DNA of 64,000 nucleotides, taken from the NCBI RefSeq assembly GCF_014653785.1, contig NZ_BNAS01000008.1, forward strand, positions 36,437 through 100,436, given 5' to 3'. Below the pieces are notes generated by a model. That model was not told the DNA's origin, did no database searches, and saw only the letters and a program-made list of their open reading frames with translations. This document shows positions 25,407-33,986 of the stretch, one piece after another. A program made the translations under genes and the position numbers. Each line of letters starts with the position of its first letter. Position 1 is the stretch's first letter. The DNA is from Promicromonospora soli (lineage in GTDB: Bacteria; Actinomycetota; Actinomycetes; Actinomycetales; Cellulomonadaceae).

Positions 25407-25435
25407 TAATTAACAGCTAGCGTGCCTGTTAATTA
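25407..25435. promoter_or_regulatory. Operator of the ROK regulator
   Basis: TAATTAACAG (25407-25416) and CTGTTAATTA (25426-25435) are perfect 10-base arms with a 9-base spacer, in an A/T-rich island 22 bases before the ROK start. The form fits ROK/NagC-type operators. I saw no second copy inside the locus. Confidence 0.7.
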
Positions 25436-25457
25436 ACCGGCGACAGGGATCGCGGAG

Positions 25458-26645
25458 GTGCACGGCATGGAACGCAGGGTGCTCTCCGCGAACGAACGCC
25501 TCGTCGTCGAGCTGCTTCTCGAGCACGGATCGCTGTCGCGCTCGGCACTGGCGAGATCTGCAGGGCTCTCCAAACCTGCCACGAACGACCTCGTGCAGCG
25601 ACTGGTCGATGCTGGATTCGTCGCCGCCGTGGGGGAGGTCTCGTCGGTGCGTCGCGGTCCCAACGCCGTCCATTTCCGGGCAGTCACCGACCTGGCACAT
25701 GTAGCGGGCGTGGAGATGCAGCCAGAGCACGTGCGCGTGGCCATCGCCGGTCTCGAAGGGCGCCCGCTCGTCGAGCTCGACCTGCCGCGGGACGATGCGA
25801 GCCCGGCGGCGCACGTCGCGGAGGCGGTGCGCAGGGCCGCGGCGAAGATCGGACTGGGGACCTCGGACCTGTGGAAGGTCGTCGTCGGCACGCCCGGTGT
25901 CGTGACTCCCGACGGCGATGTGGACTTCGTCTCCGGCCATCCCGACTGGCACACCGGTCAGCGTGATCGCCTGTCCCAGGCGCTCGGATGCCCGGTGCGC
26001 CTGGAGAACGACGTCAATCTCGCCGCGCTCGCAGAGTCAGAAGAAGGACGAGGTGCGGACGTCGACAGCTTCACGCTGCTGCGTCTCGACGAGGGCATCG
26101 GCGCGGCGACCGTGCTGGGAGGCGTCCTGTTGCGGGGGGCGCGCGGATACGCCGGTGAGATCGGTTTCGCGCCGGCCATGGCGTCGTCCGAGCGGATCGG
26201 TGACTTGGAGACCGGGTATCAGAGCTGGGTCGGGCGCGCGGCGATCGATGCGCTCGTGCGCGAGCAGGGCATGACCCACGTCTCCGCAGAGGAAGTGCTG
26301 ACCGCGCCGGATACGGAGACGGGCGCCGCACGAGTGCGGGCCGAGGTCGTCCGGCGGGTCGCGGCGCTGGTCGCCACCGTGTCGACGGTGATCGATCCGC
26401 AGCGAGTCGTACTTTCGGGCGCACTCGGCGAGGCGGGCGGTGAGCGACTCGCGACGCAGATCGAGGAGGCCATCTCCCGCGACTCCCCGCTCCGCGTACA
26501 GGTTGTCCCTGCCGCGCTCGGCAGCGGCTCCGTCGTCATCGGCGCGCTCGCCCTGGTCATCGACGACCTCCGCGATCACGTCTACGGAACGCCCACAGCG
26601 GCCGTCTCATCACGGGCCTGGCGGCAGAGGAGAGGAGATCCCTGA
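25458..26645 (+). CDS. ROK family transcriptional regulator
   Basis: 395 aa. An N-terminal winged HTH (RSALARSAGLSKPATNDLVQRL, ~residues 28-49) is followed by a ROK sugar-binding domain (VVVGTPGVVTPDG, LENDVNLAALAE, GYAGEIGF). The usual zinc-binding CxCGxxGC motif of ROK proteins is missing; YQSWVG stands where it would be expected. It probably senses an imported mannoside or other glycan fragment and represses the locus through the palindrome just upstream. GTG 25458 is preceded by GGGATCGCGGAGG; ATG 25467 is also possible. About 155 bases separate it from the binding-protein gene. Confidence 0.9.
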   Translation: MHGMERRVLSANERLVVELLLEHGSLSRSALARSAGLSKPATNDLVQRLVDAGFVAAVGEVSSVRRGPNAVHFRAVTDLAHVAGVEMQPEHVRVAIAGLEGRPLVELDLPRDDASPAAHVAEAVRRAAAKIGLGTSDLWKVVVGTPGVVTPDGDVDFVSGHPDWHTGQRDRLSQALGCPVRLENDVNLAALAESEEGRGADVDSFTLLRLDEGIGAATVLGGVLLRGARGYAGEIGFAPAMASSERIGDLETGYQSWVGRAAIDALVREQGMTHVSAEEVLTAPDTETGAARVRAEVVRRVAALVATVSTVIDPQRVVLSGALGEAGGERLATQIEEAISRDSPLRVQVVPAALGSGSVVIGALALVIDDLRDHVYGTPTAAVSSRAWRQRRGDP

Positions 26646-26800
26646 CCGGTTTCCTCGCGCAGGACGAACGCACGTGCGCTTCCTGACGCGTCCAGCTCCT
26701 CGCATCTCTTCCGCGCCCGTTCCCAGGCGCTCGCTTCATCGAACAACCCGGCGCCCCCATGATGCCGGTCGTCGTCATGCCCCCAGGAAGGAATCACACC

Positions 26801-28186
26801 GTGTCCGAATACGTTGCCAGACCCCTCCATCGCCGACTGCTGAGCTTAGTGGCAGGTCTTGCCGTCGTGCCAGCCGCCCTGACCGGGTGCGGCGTCGGCT
26901 CCGGCGCCGACACCGACGCCACCGCGATGGCAGGCTCCTGCGAGCTGTCAGAGGCCGTCACGAACGACGAGCCGATCACCGGGGAGCCCTCCGGTGAGAT
27001 CACGTTCCAGACCACGGCGCTCAAGCAGTCGTTCAGCCCCTACTTCGAGGACCTCATCGCCGCCTTCGAGGAGCAGTACCCCGAGGTGACCGTCACGTGG
27101 CAGGACGACCCTGGCGACGCGGAGTTCACGCAGCGGCTCGTCACGGACGCCCAGGGCTGCCAGCTGCCCGACGTCGTCAACCTGAACCAGACCACGGCCT
27201 ACGCGCTGTACCGGGAGAACTTCCTCCTGAACCTCTCGACCAAGGCCCCCGACGTCGGGGAGGAGTTCATCCCCTCGGTCTGGAACTCGCTCGTGTTCCC
27301 CGGATCCGACGAGCACTTCGTCATGCCCTGGTACTGGGGGCTCGGCGGGCTGCAGACCTACAACACCGAGCTGATGAAGCAGGTGGGGCTGGACCCGAGC
27401 GCGCCGCCGACCACGGTGATGGAGCAGTTCGACATGGCCGAGACCGTGGCGGAGAACAGCGACGGGCAGTTCTACGCGTTCACGGCCAGCCCCTCGCAGC
27501 GCGTGCCGAGCGACTGGCAGCTCATGGACGCGCAGATCATGAACGACGACGAGACCGAGTTCACCTTCGCCGACGACCCGAAGATCATCGAGTGGCTCCA
27601 GCGCTACGCGGAGCTCTACGAGGCCGGCGCGTTGCCGAGGGACACGCTCTCCACCGATGTCGACGTGACGCAGCTGTACTCAGCGGGCGATGTGGTCTGG
27701 GGATCGACCAACGCCTCCTTCATGCGCTATGTCCAGGAGACCAACCCGGACACGTACGAGATCACCGGCGTCTCCTCGCTGCTGGACGCTCGCGGTGACG
27801 CGTTCCAGGAAGGGCAGCTCATCGCGGTCCCGTCGACCTCCGACAACCCCGTCGCGGCACTCGCCTTCGCGGAGTTCCTGTTGAGCCCCGACTGGCAGAC
27901 GACATTCGTCTCGGACGAGCGCATCTCCAACTTCCCTTCGACGACGGAGTCACTCGACATCCCGAAGTTCACGGAGGTCTCGGACACCCCGCTGGGCGAG
28001 GCGAACAGGCTCTCGGTGGAGCTCGCCCCGGATGCCACGAACAGCTTCATCTACAACTGGTCGGACTCCGTGAACTCGGCGGTCCTCTCGGAGCTGCAGC
28101 TGGCGATCGCGGGATCCAAGGACCCCGAGCAGGCGCTCGCGGACGCGCAGGACGCGGCCAACGGCATCCTCGCCGAGCAGGGCTGA
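26801..28186 (+). CDS. Sugar ABC transporter binding lipoprotein
   Basis: 461 aa. The signal peptide ends in a lipobox (ALTGC), so it is anchored outside the cell membrane. The rest is a family 1 solute-binding protein (NLNQTTAYALY, VMPWYWGLGGLQTY). GTG 26801 has GGAAGGA nine bases upstream; the longer frame from 26759 would break the signal peptide. It delivers an oligosaccharide to the two permeases downstream; neighbouring mannosidases suggest an N-glycan-derived ligand. Its codons are GAC-rich, more like the genome core than its locus neighbours. Its last ~80 bases are part of a duplicated junction. Confidence 0.92.
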   Translation: MSEYVARPLHRRLLSLVAGLAVVPAALTGCGVGSGADTDATAMAGSCELSEAVTNDEPITGEPSGEITFQTTALKQSFSPYFEDLIAAFEEQYPEVTVTWQDDPGDAEFTQRLVTDAQGCQLPDVVNLNQTTAYALYRENFLLNLSTKAPDVGEEFIPSVWNSLVFPGSDEHFVMPWYWGLGGLQTYNTELMKQVGLDPSAPPTTVMEQFDMAETVAENSDGQFYAFTASPSQRVPSDWQLMDAQIMNDDETEFTFADDPKIIEWLQRYAELYEAGALPRDTLSTDVDVTQLYSAGDVVWGSTNASFMRYVQETNPDTYEITGVSSLLDARGDAFQEGQLIAVPSTSDNPVAALAFAEFLLSPDWQTTFVSDERISNFPSTTESLDIPKFTEVSDTPLGEANRLSVELAPDATNSFIYNWSDSVNSAVLSELQLAIAGSKDPEQALADAQDAANGILAEQG

Positions 28187-28321
28187 TCGGAGCATTCGAG
28201 ATGACCACTCCGATCAGCCCTGATCGCCGGATCCAAGAACCCGGCGCAGGCGCTCGCGCGGGACGCGCAGGGCGGCATCCTCGCCGATCAGGGCTGATCG
28301 GAGCACTCGAGATGACCACTC
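28105..28321 (+). repeat. Tandem duplication of the binding protein/permease junction
   Basis: Copy A (28105-28210) spans the 3' end of the binding-protein gene and an ATGACCACT start. Copy B (28222-28321) repeats it with scattered changes and small deletions. Both carry CTGATCGGAGCA(T/C)TCGAG before ATGACCACTC. The two ATGs (28201 and 28312) are 111 bases apart and in the same frame, so two start sites exist for the permease. Confidence 0.85.
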
Positions 28322-29289
28322 GGATCACGTCACGGCGTGCCGCGGTGCGTGCAGCGTCACCGCCGGCACGACGCCGCTCGCGCGGCGGGGCGACCTCGGG
28401 GGCCGCCCTGTACCGGCAATGGTGGACGCCCCTGCTGTGGACGGCACCGGCGATCGCGGTCATCGTCGGGTTCGGGATCTTCCCGTTCGTGAACACCGTC
28501 GTGCTCTCGTTCACCGATGCGAGGCCGCTCGGCGGAGGCGGATCGTGGGTGGGGTGGGAGAACTACGCCCGCCTGCTCACCGACAGCGCCTTCTGGCTGG
28601 CGACCCGCAACTCGATCTTCTACGCCGTGGTGGCCGTGCCTCTGCTCGTGGTGCTGCCGCTCGTCCTCGCGCAGCTCGTGGTCACCCGGATCCCCGGGAT
28701 CGGCTTCTTCCGGACCGGGTTCTACGCTCCCGTGGTTGCCTCGATGGTCGCCGTCGCGCTGGTGTGGCAGAGCCTCCTCAGCGAGCGCGGCCCCGTCAAC
28801 AGCGCGTTGCAGCAGTTCGGTCTGATCTCGTCTCCGATCCCGTTCTTGTCGGATACGACCCTCTTGCTGCTGTCGGCGATCGCGCTGACCGTGTGGAAGG
28901 GCCTCGGGTGGTACATGATCTTCTACCTGGCCGCCCTCGCCAACGTGCCGAAAGAGCTGTACGAGGCGGCCGAGCTCGACGGCGCGGGCCCGGTGCGCCA
29001 GTTCCTCCACATCACGGTGCCCGGCGTGCGGCTCACGATGCTGCTGATCGCGATCATGTCGGGCATCGGCTCGCTGCGCGTGTTCACCGAGATCTACGTG
29101 CTCGGCGGGGCCACGGGCGGACTCGGCGGGCAGGCGCGGACGCTGCCGTTCTACATCCGCGACACGGCCCTTGACCCGATCGCCGGCAACGCCGGATACG
29201 GAGCGGCGGTCTCCGTGGCGCTGTTCCTGCTCACAGTCGGGCTCGCCGTCCTCTCGCACCGTCTCGGATCGGAGAAGGAGGAGCCATGA
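28312..29289 (+). CDS. Sugar ABC transporter permease 1
   Basis: 325 aa from ATG 28312. Six membrane helices and the MalF-type EAA loop (ELYEAAELDGAGPVRQFLHI) mark a carbohydrate permease of the MalF/UgpA group. An in-frame ATG at 28201 with the same ribosome site would add 37 residues, but those are translated from a decayed copy of the binding-protein tail and look like junk (Arg/Gly/Ala-rich). I prefer 28312. The stop overlaps the next permease by ATGA. Confidence 0.9.
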   Translation: MTTRITSRRAAVRAASPPARRRSRGGATSGAALYRQWWTPLLWTAPAIAVIVGFGIFPFVNTVVLSFTDARPLGGGGSWVGWENYARLLTDSAFWLATRNSIFYAVVAVPLLVVLPLVLAQLVVTRIPGIGFFRTGFYAPVVASMVAVALVWQSLLSERGPVNSALQQFGLISSPIPFLSDTTLLLLSAIALTVWKGLGWYMIFYLAALANVPKELYEAAELDGAGPVRQFLHITVPGVRLTMLLIAIMSGIGSLRVFTEIYVLGGATGGLGGQARTLPFYIRDTALDPIAGNAGYGAAVSVALFLLTVGLAVLSHRLGSEKEEP

Positions 29290-30155
29290 GCATCGTCGAA
29301 CGCTCGCCGCGCAGGACCGTCGGACGCTCTCCGCGCCGGACGCGGGCGCTGATCGTGCGCTACGCGATCCTGACCGGCATCCTGGCGATCTCGATCGGGC
29401 CGCTGCTGTGGCAGCTCAGCTCGTCGCTGAAGGGTCAGGGGGAGGCGCTCTTCGGCACGGAGGCGACGTTTCTCCCGCAGGACCCCTCGTTCGCCGCGTA
29501 CGCGACGGTGTTCGAGCAGGTCCCGATGGCGCTGTACATCCGCAACAGCCTCATCATGTGCCTGCTGACGGTGGCGAGCCAGGTGGTCTTCCCCACGCTC
29601 GCCGGATACATGCTCTCCCGCCGGCAGTGGCGAGGGCGAACGGTGTTCTACTGGCTGCTCATCGTATCGATGATGTTCCCCTTCGAGTCGATCATGGTGT
29701 CGCTGTACATGCAGATCCGCGACCTGGGACTCGTCAACTCGTTCGTCGGGGTGTGGCTGCCCGGCGCGATCGCGGCGGTGAACGTGCTCATCATGCGGGC
29801 CACCTTCGCGGCCGTCCCCGACGAGGTGGAGGAAGCCGCCATGCTCGACGGCGCCGGCGAGTGGCGCCGCTTCGTGCGCATCTATCTGCCCGCCGCCCGA
29901 GGATCGCTCGTGGTGGTCGTCATCAACTCGTTCATCGCAGCCTGGGACGACTTCTTGTGGCCCTTCATCGTGCTCCGCTCGGAGGAGCTGTACACGCTCT
30001 CGCTCGGGCTGGCGCGTCTGTCCGCATCGTCGTTGTCGTTCGATCCCCGCGTGCTGATGGCGGGGTCGGTCATCGCGATCGTGCCGATCATGGTGCTGTT
30101 CATCGCGTTGCAGAAGCATTTCTTCAAGGGCGTCGAATCGGGAGCCATCAAATGA
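29286..30155 (+). CDS. Sugar ABC transporter permease 2
   Basis: 289 aa, MalG-type. Six membrane helices, with the EAA loop EVEEAAMLDGAGEWRRFVRI. ATGA overlaps at both ends link it to permease 1 and the fucosidase. No ATPase is encoded in the locus, so the importer probably uses a shared MsiK-like ATPase from elsewhere, as is common for actinobacterial sugar importers. Confidence 0.93.
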   Translation: MSIVERSPRRTVGRSPRRTRALIVRYAILTGILAISIGPLLWQLSSSLKGQGEALFGTEATFLPQDPSFAAYATVFEQVPMALYIRNSLIMCLLTVASQVVFPTLAGYMLSRRQWRGRTVFYWLLIVSMMFPFESIMVSLYMQIRDLGLVNSFVGVWLPGAIAAVNVLIMRATFAAVPDEVEEAAMLDGAGEWRRFVRIYLPAARGSLVVVVINSFIAAWDDFLWPFIVLRSEELYTLSLGLARLSASSLSFDPRVLMAGSVIAIVPIMVLFIALQKHFFKGVESGAIK

Positions 30156-31432
30156 CGATCCCGCACCATCCGGCACACCTCGTCCCGACGCCCGAGCAGC
30201 TGACGTGGCAGCGCCTCGAGCTCGGGATGTTCTTCCACTTCGGCCTGAACACCTTCCACGGGAAGGAATGGAGCGACGGCACGTTGCCGGCCTCGTCGTT
30301 CGATCCGTCCGAGCTCGACGCTGACGAGTGGGTGCAGCTCGCCGTCGAGGCAGGCGCCCGCTACGTGGTGCTCACGGCGAAGCACCACGACGGCTTCTGC
30401 CTGTGGCCCACGGCGACGACCGACTACTCGGTCGCGTCATCTCCCTGGCGAGAGGGACGGGGCGACGTCGTGGCCGAGGTGGCGCGCGCGTGCCGTGACG
30501 CGGGCATCGGCCTGGGGCTCTATCTGTCCCCCTGGGACCGTAACCACCCGGCGTACGCCGCCTCCGACGCCTACGCCGAGGTGTACGCCGAGCAGCTGAC
30601 CGAGCTGTGCACGCGGTACGGCCCGCTCGTCGAGCTGTGGTTCGACGGGGCGGGTTCCGAGGGATATGTGTACGACTGGGAACGCACCATGGCGATCGTC
30701 CACGAGCATCAGCCGCAGGCGATGGTGTTCAACATGGGCGCCCCCACGATTCGGTGGATCGGCAACGAGGACGGGTTCGCGCCCGATCCGGTCGAGTACA
30801 CGGTGAGTCATACCCAGATGAGCAACTACACGATCGTGACGACTCAGTTCGCCGATGCGCTCTATCTGCCTCCCGAGTGCGATGTCTCCGTCAGGCGGGG
30901 CTGGTTCTGGCACCCCGATGACGAGCCCAAGTCGCTCGAGCACCTGTTGGCCATCTATTACCGTTCCGTGGGCATGGGTGCGAACCTCCTCCTCAACGTC
31001 CCGCCCGATACGCGAGGACGCATCGACCCTGCCGACGCCGAGGTGATCCGTGCTCTCGGTGGGGAGGTCCGTCGGCGCTTCGGCGCCCCGATCCCTGCTG
31101 CGCTCGAGCGGGCCGGCGATGGCCGCTGGCGCGCTGTGCTCGGCGACGAGGCGGTGACCTTCGACCACGTGCTCGTACGGGAGGAGCTCTCTCGTGGTCA
31201 GCGCGTACGAGCCCACCGCCTGCGGGTCGACGGGGACGACGTCGGTTCCGGTCTCACGATCGGTGCGAACCGACTTCACGTCACGGGGACGCGGACGGCG
31301 CGCGTGGTCGAGCTGGAGGTCGATGGCGACGATCCGGTGATCGACGAGGTGCTCGTCTACCGCACGGGGGAACCAGTTGCGCCGACGGCCCCGGAGGGCT
31401 ACGTCGCGCCCACCGCGTACCCCGAGGACTGA
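30152..31432 (+). CDS. GH29 alpha-L-fucosidase
   Basis: 426 aa. Family hallmarks are LGMFFHFGLNTF, KHHDGFCLWPT, LVELWFDGAG (nucleophile D165) and GANLLLNVPPDTRGRI. The segment IRWIGNEDG resembles the GH29-B group, which prefers branched alpha-1,3/1,4-linked fucose; that fits removal of antenna or plant-core alpha-1,3-fucose, but it is inferred. No signal peptide. ATG 30152 overlaps the permease stop by ATGA, and the next gene starts one base after this stop. Confidence 0.92.
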   Translation: MTIPHHPAHLVPTPEQLTWQRLELGMFFHFGLNTFHGKEWSDGTLPASSFDPSELDADEWVQLAVEAGARYVVLTAKHHDGFCLWPTATTDYSVASSPWREGRGDVVAEVARACRDAGIGLGLYLSPWDRNHPAYAASDAYAEVYAEQLTELCTRYGPLVELWFDGAGSEGYVYDWERTMAIVHEHQPQAMVFNMGAPTIRWIGNEDGFAPDPVEYTVSHTQMSNYTIVTTQFADALYLPPECDVSVRRGWFWHPDDEPKSLEHLLAIYYRSVGMGANLLLNVPPDTRGRIDPADAEVIRALGGEVRRRFGAPIPAALERAGDGRWRAVLGDEAVTFDHVLVREELSRGQRVRAHRLRVDGDDVGSGLTIGANRLHVTGTRTARVVELEVDGDDPVIDEVLVYRTGEPVAPTAPEGYVAPTAYPED

Positions 31433-31433
31433 C

Positions 31434-33986
31434 GTGCGCGTGGACGGCGGAGAGGACCTGCTGCGGACGCTCGACCTCGCGGAGCTCGAGTGGACCGTGC
31501 GCCTGTCGAGCGCACCCGATGCGAGCGCACCCGATGCGTGCGGAGCCGGCGCGGCGCTGCCGGCCGATGAGCTCGCGTCCGTACGCGCGGGGATTCCGGC
31601 GCGGGTGCCCGGCAACGTGCACGACGATCTGCTGCGCGCGGGGATCATCCCCGATCCCTATCGGGACGACGCCGTGAACGGGCTGGCCTGGATCGGGGAG
31701 GGCGACTGGACGTACGAGGCGCCGCTCCCGGACGGGGCTGTGCGCGCCGGCGGTCGCGAGAGAGCCGAGCTGGTCTTCGAGGGCCTCCAGACCGTGGCCG
31801 TCGTCGAGATCGACGGCGTGCCGGTCGCGCACACGGAGAACATGCACCGACGGCACGGGACCGACGTGACCGGGCTGATCTCGCCGCACGGATCGCGGAT
31901 CAGCGTGGGATTCGCATCGGCGGCACGTGTCATGCGGGAGAGAGAGGCGGCAGATCCCGGAGGCCCGTTGCCCTACGACTGGGCCTACCCCTACAACAGG
32001 CTGCGCACGATGGCGTCCAGCGTCGGCTGGGACTGGGCGCCGCCGCTCGTCAGTGCCGGCATCTGGAGGCCGGCCAGGCTGGAGGTGTGGGAGGGCATCC
32101 GTCTCCGATCGCACGTGCGCACCTCGCTCGCGCCCGACCTGACCGACGGCGAGCTGATCGTCGATGTGGAGCTCGCCGCAGCCGGGGACGCCGTCGCTCG
32201 CGGCAAGGTCGACATCCGTCTCGGGGACCGGACATGGACGATCCCGGTCGACGGCGCGACCTCGGTCCGCCTGCCCGTCGCCGCGCCCGAGCTCTGGCAT
32301 CCGCGCGGTCACGGTGACCCCGTCCTGCACGAGGTCGTGATCGGGGTCGTGGGCACGGGAACGTGCGAGCGGCATCGTGTCGCCTTCCGCCATGTCGCTC
32401 TCGACACGGCGGTCGACGAGTGGGGCAGGAGGTTCGGCCTCGTCGTCAACGGGATCGCCGTACAGGCCCGGGGCGCGAACTGGATCCCCCAGGACCTGTT
32501 GATGTCGCGCGTGGGCGAACAGCGCTGCATCGGGCTCGTGGGTGAGGCCGTCGCCGCGAACATGACGATGCTGCGCGTCTGGGGTGGCGGCGTCTACGAA
32601 CAGGACGCGTTCTACCGCGCCTGCGACGAGGCGGGACTCCTCGTCTGGCAGGACTTCGCCTTCGCCTGCGCGGCCTATCCCGAAGAGGAGCCGCTGCGGG
32701 CGGAGGTGGAGGCCGAGGCACGTGAGCAGGTGCGGCGCCTCGCCGCTCACCCGAGCGTCGTCCTCTGGAACGGCTCCAACGAGTGCTTGCAGGGATGGGA
32801 CGACTGGGGGTGGCGCGAGAGGGTCGGCACACGCACATGGGGCGAGTCGTACTACCGGCGACTGCTTCCGGAGATCGTCGCGGAAGAGGGATGCGGAACG
32901 CCCTACGTCCCTTCGAGCCCTTTCTCGTCGTCTCCCGGCGTAGCCCCCAACGCGGATGGCGAGGGGACGGTGCACCTCTGGGACCAGTGGAACCTGCTGG
33001 ACCATACGACCTATCGCGATCATGTCCCGCGCTTCGTCGCCGAGCTCGGTCACCAGGCGCCGCCGGCATGGGCCACGCTCAGGGCGGCGCTCACCCGGAT
33101 GCCTGGCCGAGGCGACGACGCGCAGCTCGACCACCGGCAGCGGCAGATCGGTGGGATGAGACACCTCGTCCGCCGGCTCGACGGACACGTCCCGGAGCCC
33201 GATGCGCTCCTCGACGACCTGGACGACTGGCTGTGGGCGACGCAGCTCCAGCAGGCGGAGGCCCTGCGCGTCGCGGCGGAGCATCTGCGCGGCAGGTGGC
33301 CCCGGACGACCGGCCTGCTGGTCTGGCAGATGGGCGACGCCTGGCCGGGCATCTCCTGGTCGATCGTCGACCACGCCGGACGTCGCAAGCCCTCCTGGTA
33401 CGCCCTGCGCCGCGCCTTCGCGCCGCGCGCGGTCTCTCTCCAGCCGATCGACGGAACCCCGTACGTCGTCCTCGTCAACGACACGGGCGAGCCGTGGCAG
33501 GCGCACGTCGCTCTGCGCCGCGTGCACGTGGTCGACGGCGAGCTCGCGGCAGAGCTGCTCGAGGTGACGGTGCCGCCGCGGGACACCGCCCGCCGACGCC
33601 TCGGAGCGGAGGTGGTGCTTCCGCACCGGAGGCGGGAAGAGGTGCTCGTCGCCGATGTCGGCGAGCTGCGCGCGACGATGATGCTGTGCCGTCCTGACGG
33701 CGTGCGGTGGGCGGCGCCTCGCCCCGCCGTCAACATCGTGCGTGACGCCGACGGCTGGGACGTGACCGTCGAAGCAGACGTGCTGCTCGCCGACGTGTCC
33801 ATCATGGCCGACCGCCTCGCGCCCGCGGCGAGTGCGGACGACCAGCTGCGCACGCTTCTTCCCGGCGAGAGCACGACCTTCCGCATCCTCGCCGGCGGCT
33901 CGTTGTCCGGCGCCGATCACACCGATCCGTCCGCCTGGTCGGCACGCCCCCTGCTCCGAACGAGAAACGACCTGTGGCACCGATGA
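31434..33986 (+). CDS. GH2 beta-mannosidase
   Basis: 850 aa. A jelly-roll and Ig-like domains are followed by the barrel. Diagnostic motifs: LRVWGGGVYEQDAFYRACDE, LLVWQDFAFACAAYP, NGSNECL (acid/base E450) and FVAELGHQ (nucleophile E537). These are typical of beta-mannosidases that remove the single beta-1,4-mannose of the N-glycan core or cleave manno-oligosaccharides. Start GTG 31434 is one base after the fucosidase stop; GTG 31440 is also in frame. Residues 20-33 hold a short duplicated DASAPDA stretch. Cytoplasmic. Confidence 0.92.
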   Translation: MRVDGGEDLLRTLDLAELEWTVRLSSAPDASAPDACGAGAALPADELASVRAGIPARVPGNVHDDLLRAGIIPDPYRDDAVNGLAWIGEGDWTYEAPLPDGAVRAGGRERAELVFEGLQTVAVVEIDGVPVAHTENMHRRHGTDVTGLISPHGSRISVGFASAARVMREREAADPGGPLPYDWAYPYNRLRTMASSVGWDWAPPLVSAGIWRPARLEVWEGIRLRSHVRTSLAPDLTDGELIVDVELAAAGDAVARGKVDIRLGDRTWTIPVDGATSVRLPVAAPELWHPRGHGDPVLHEVVIGVVGTGTCERHRVAFRHVALDTAVDEWGRRFGLVVNGIAVQARGANWIPQDLLMSRVGEQRCIGLVGEAVAANMTMLRVWGGGVYEQDAFYRACDEAGLLVWQDFAFACAAYPEEEPLRAEVEAEAREQVRRLAAHPSVVLWNGSNECLQGWDDWGWRERVGTRTWGESYYRRLLPEIVAEEGCGTPYVPSSPFSSSPGVAPNADGEGTVHLWDQWNLLDHTTYRDHVPRFVAELGHQAPPAWATLRAALTRMPGRGDDAQLDHRQRQIGGMRHLVRRLDGHVPEPDALLDDLDDWLWATQLQQAEALRVAAEHLRGRWPRTTGLLVWQMGDAWPGISWSIVDHAGRRKPSWYALRRAFAPRAVSLQPIDGTPYVVLVNDTGEPWQAHVALRRVHVVDGELAAELLEVTVPPRDTARRRLGAEVVLPHRRREEVLVADVGELRATMMLCRPDGVRWAAPRPAVNIVRDADGWDVTVEADVLLADVSIMADRLAPAASADDQLRTLLPGESTTFRILAGGSLSGADHTDPSAWSARPLLRTRNDLWHR

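Noticed and set aside
28201-28311. Permease start at ATG 28201
   Set aside because: The added 37 residues derive from a duplicated binding-protein tail read in another frame; the second ATG has the same ribosome site and begins the usual permease N-terminus.
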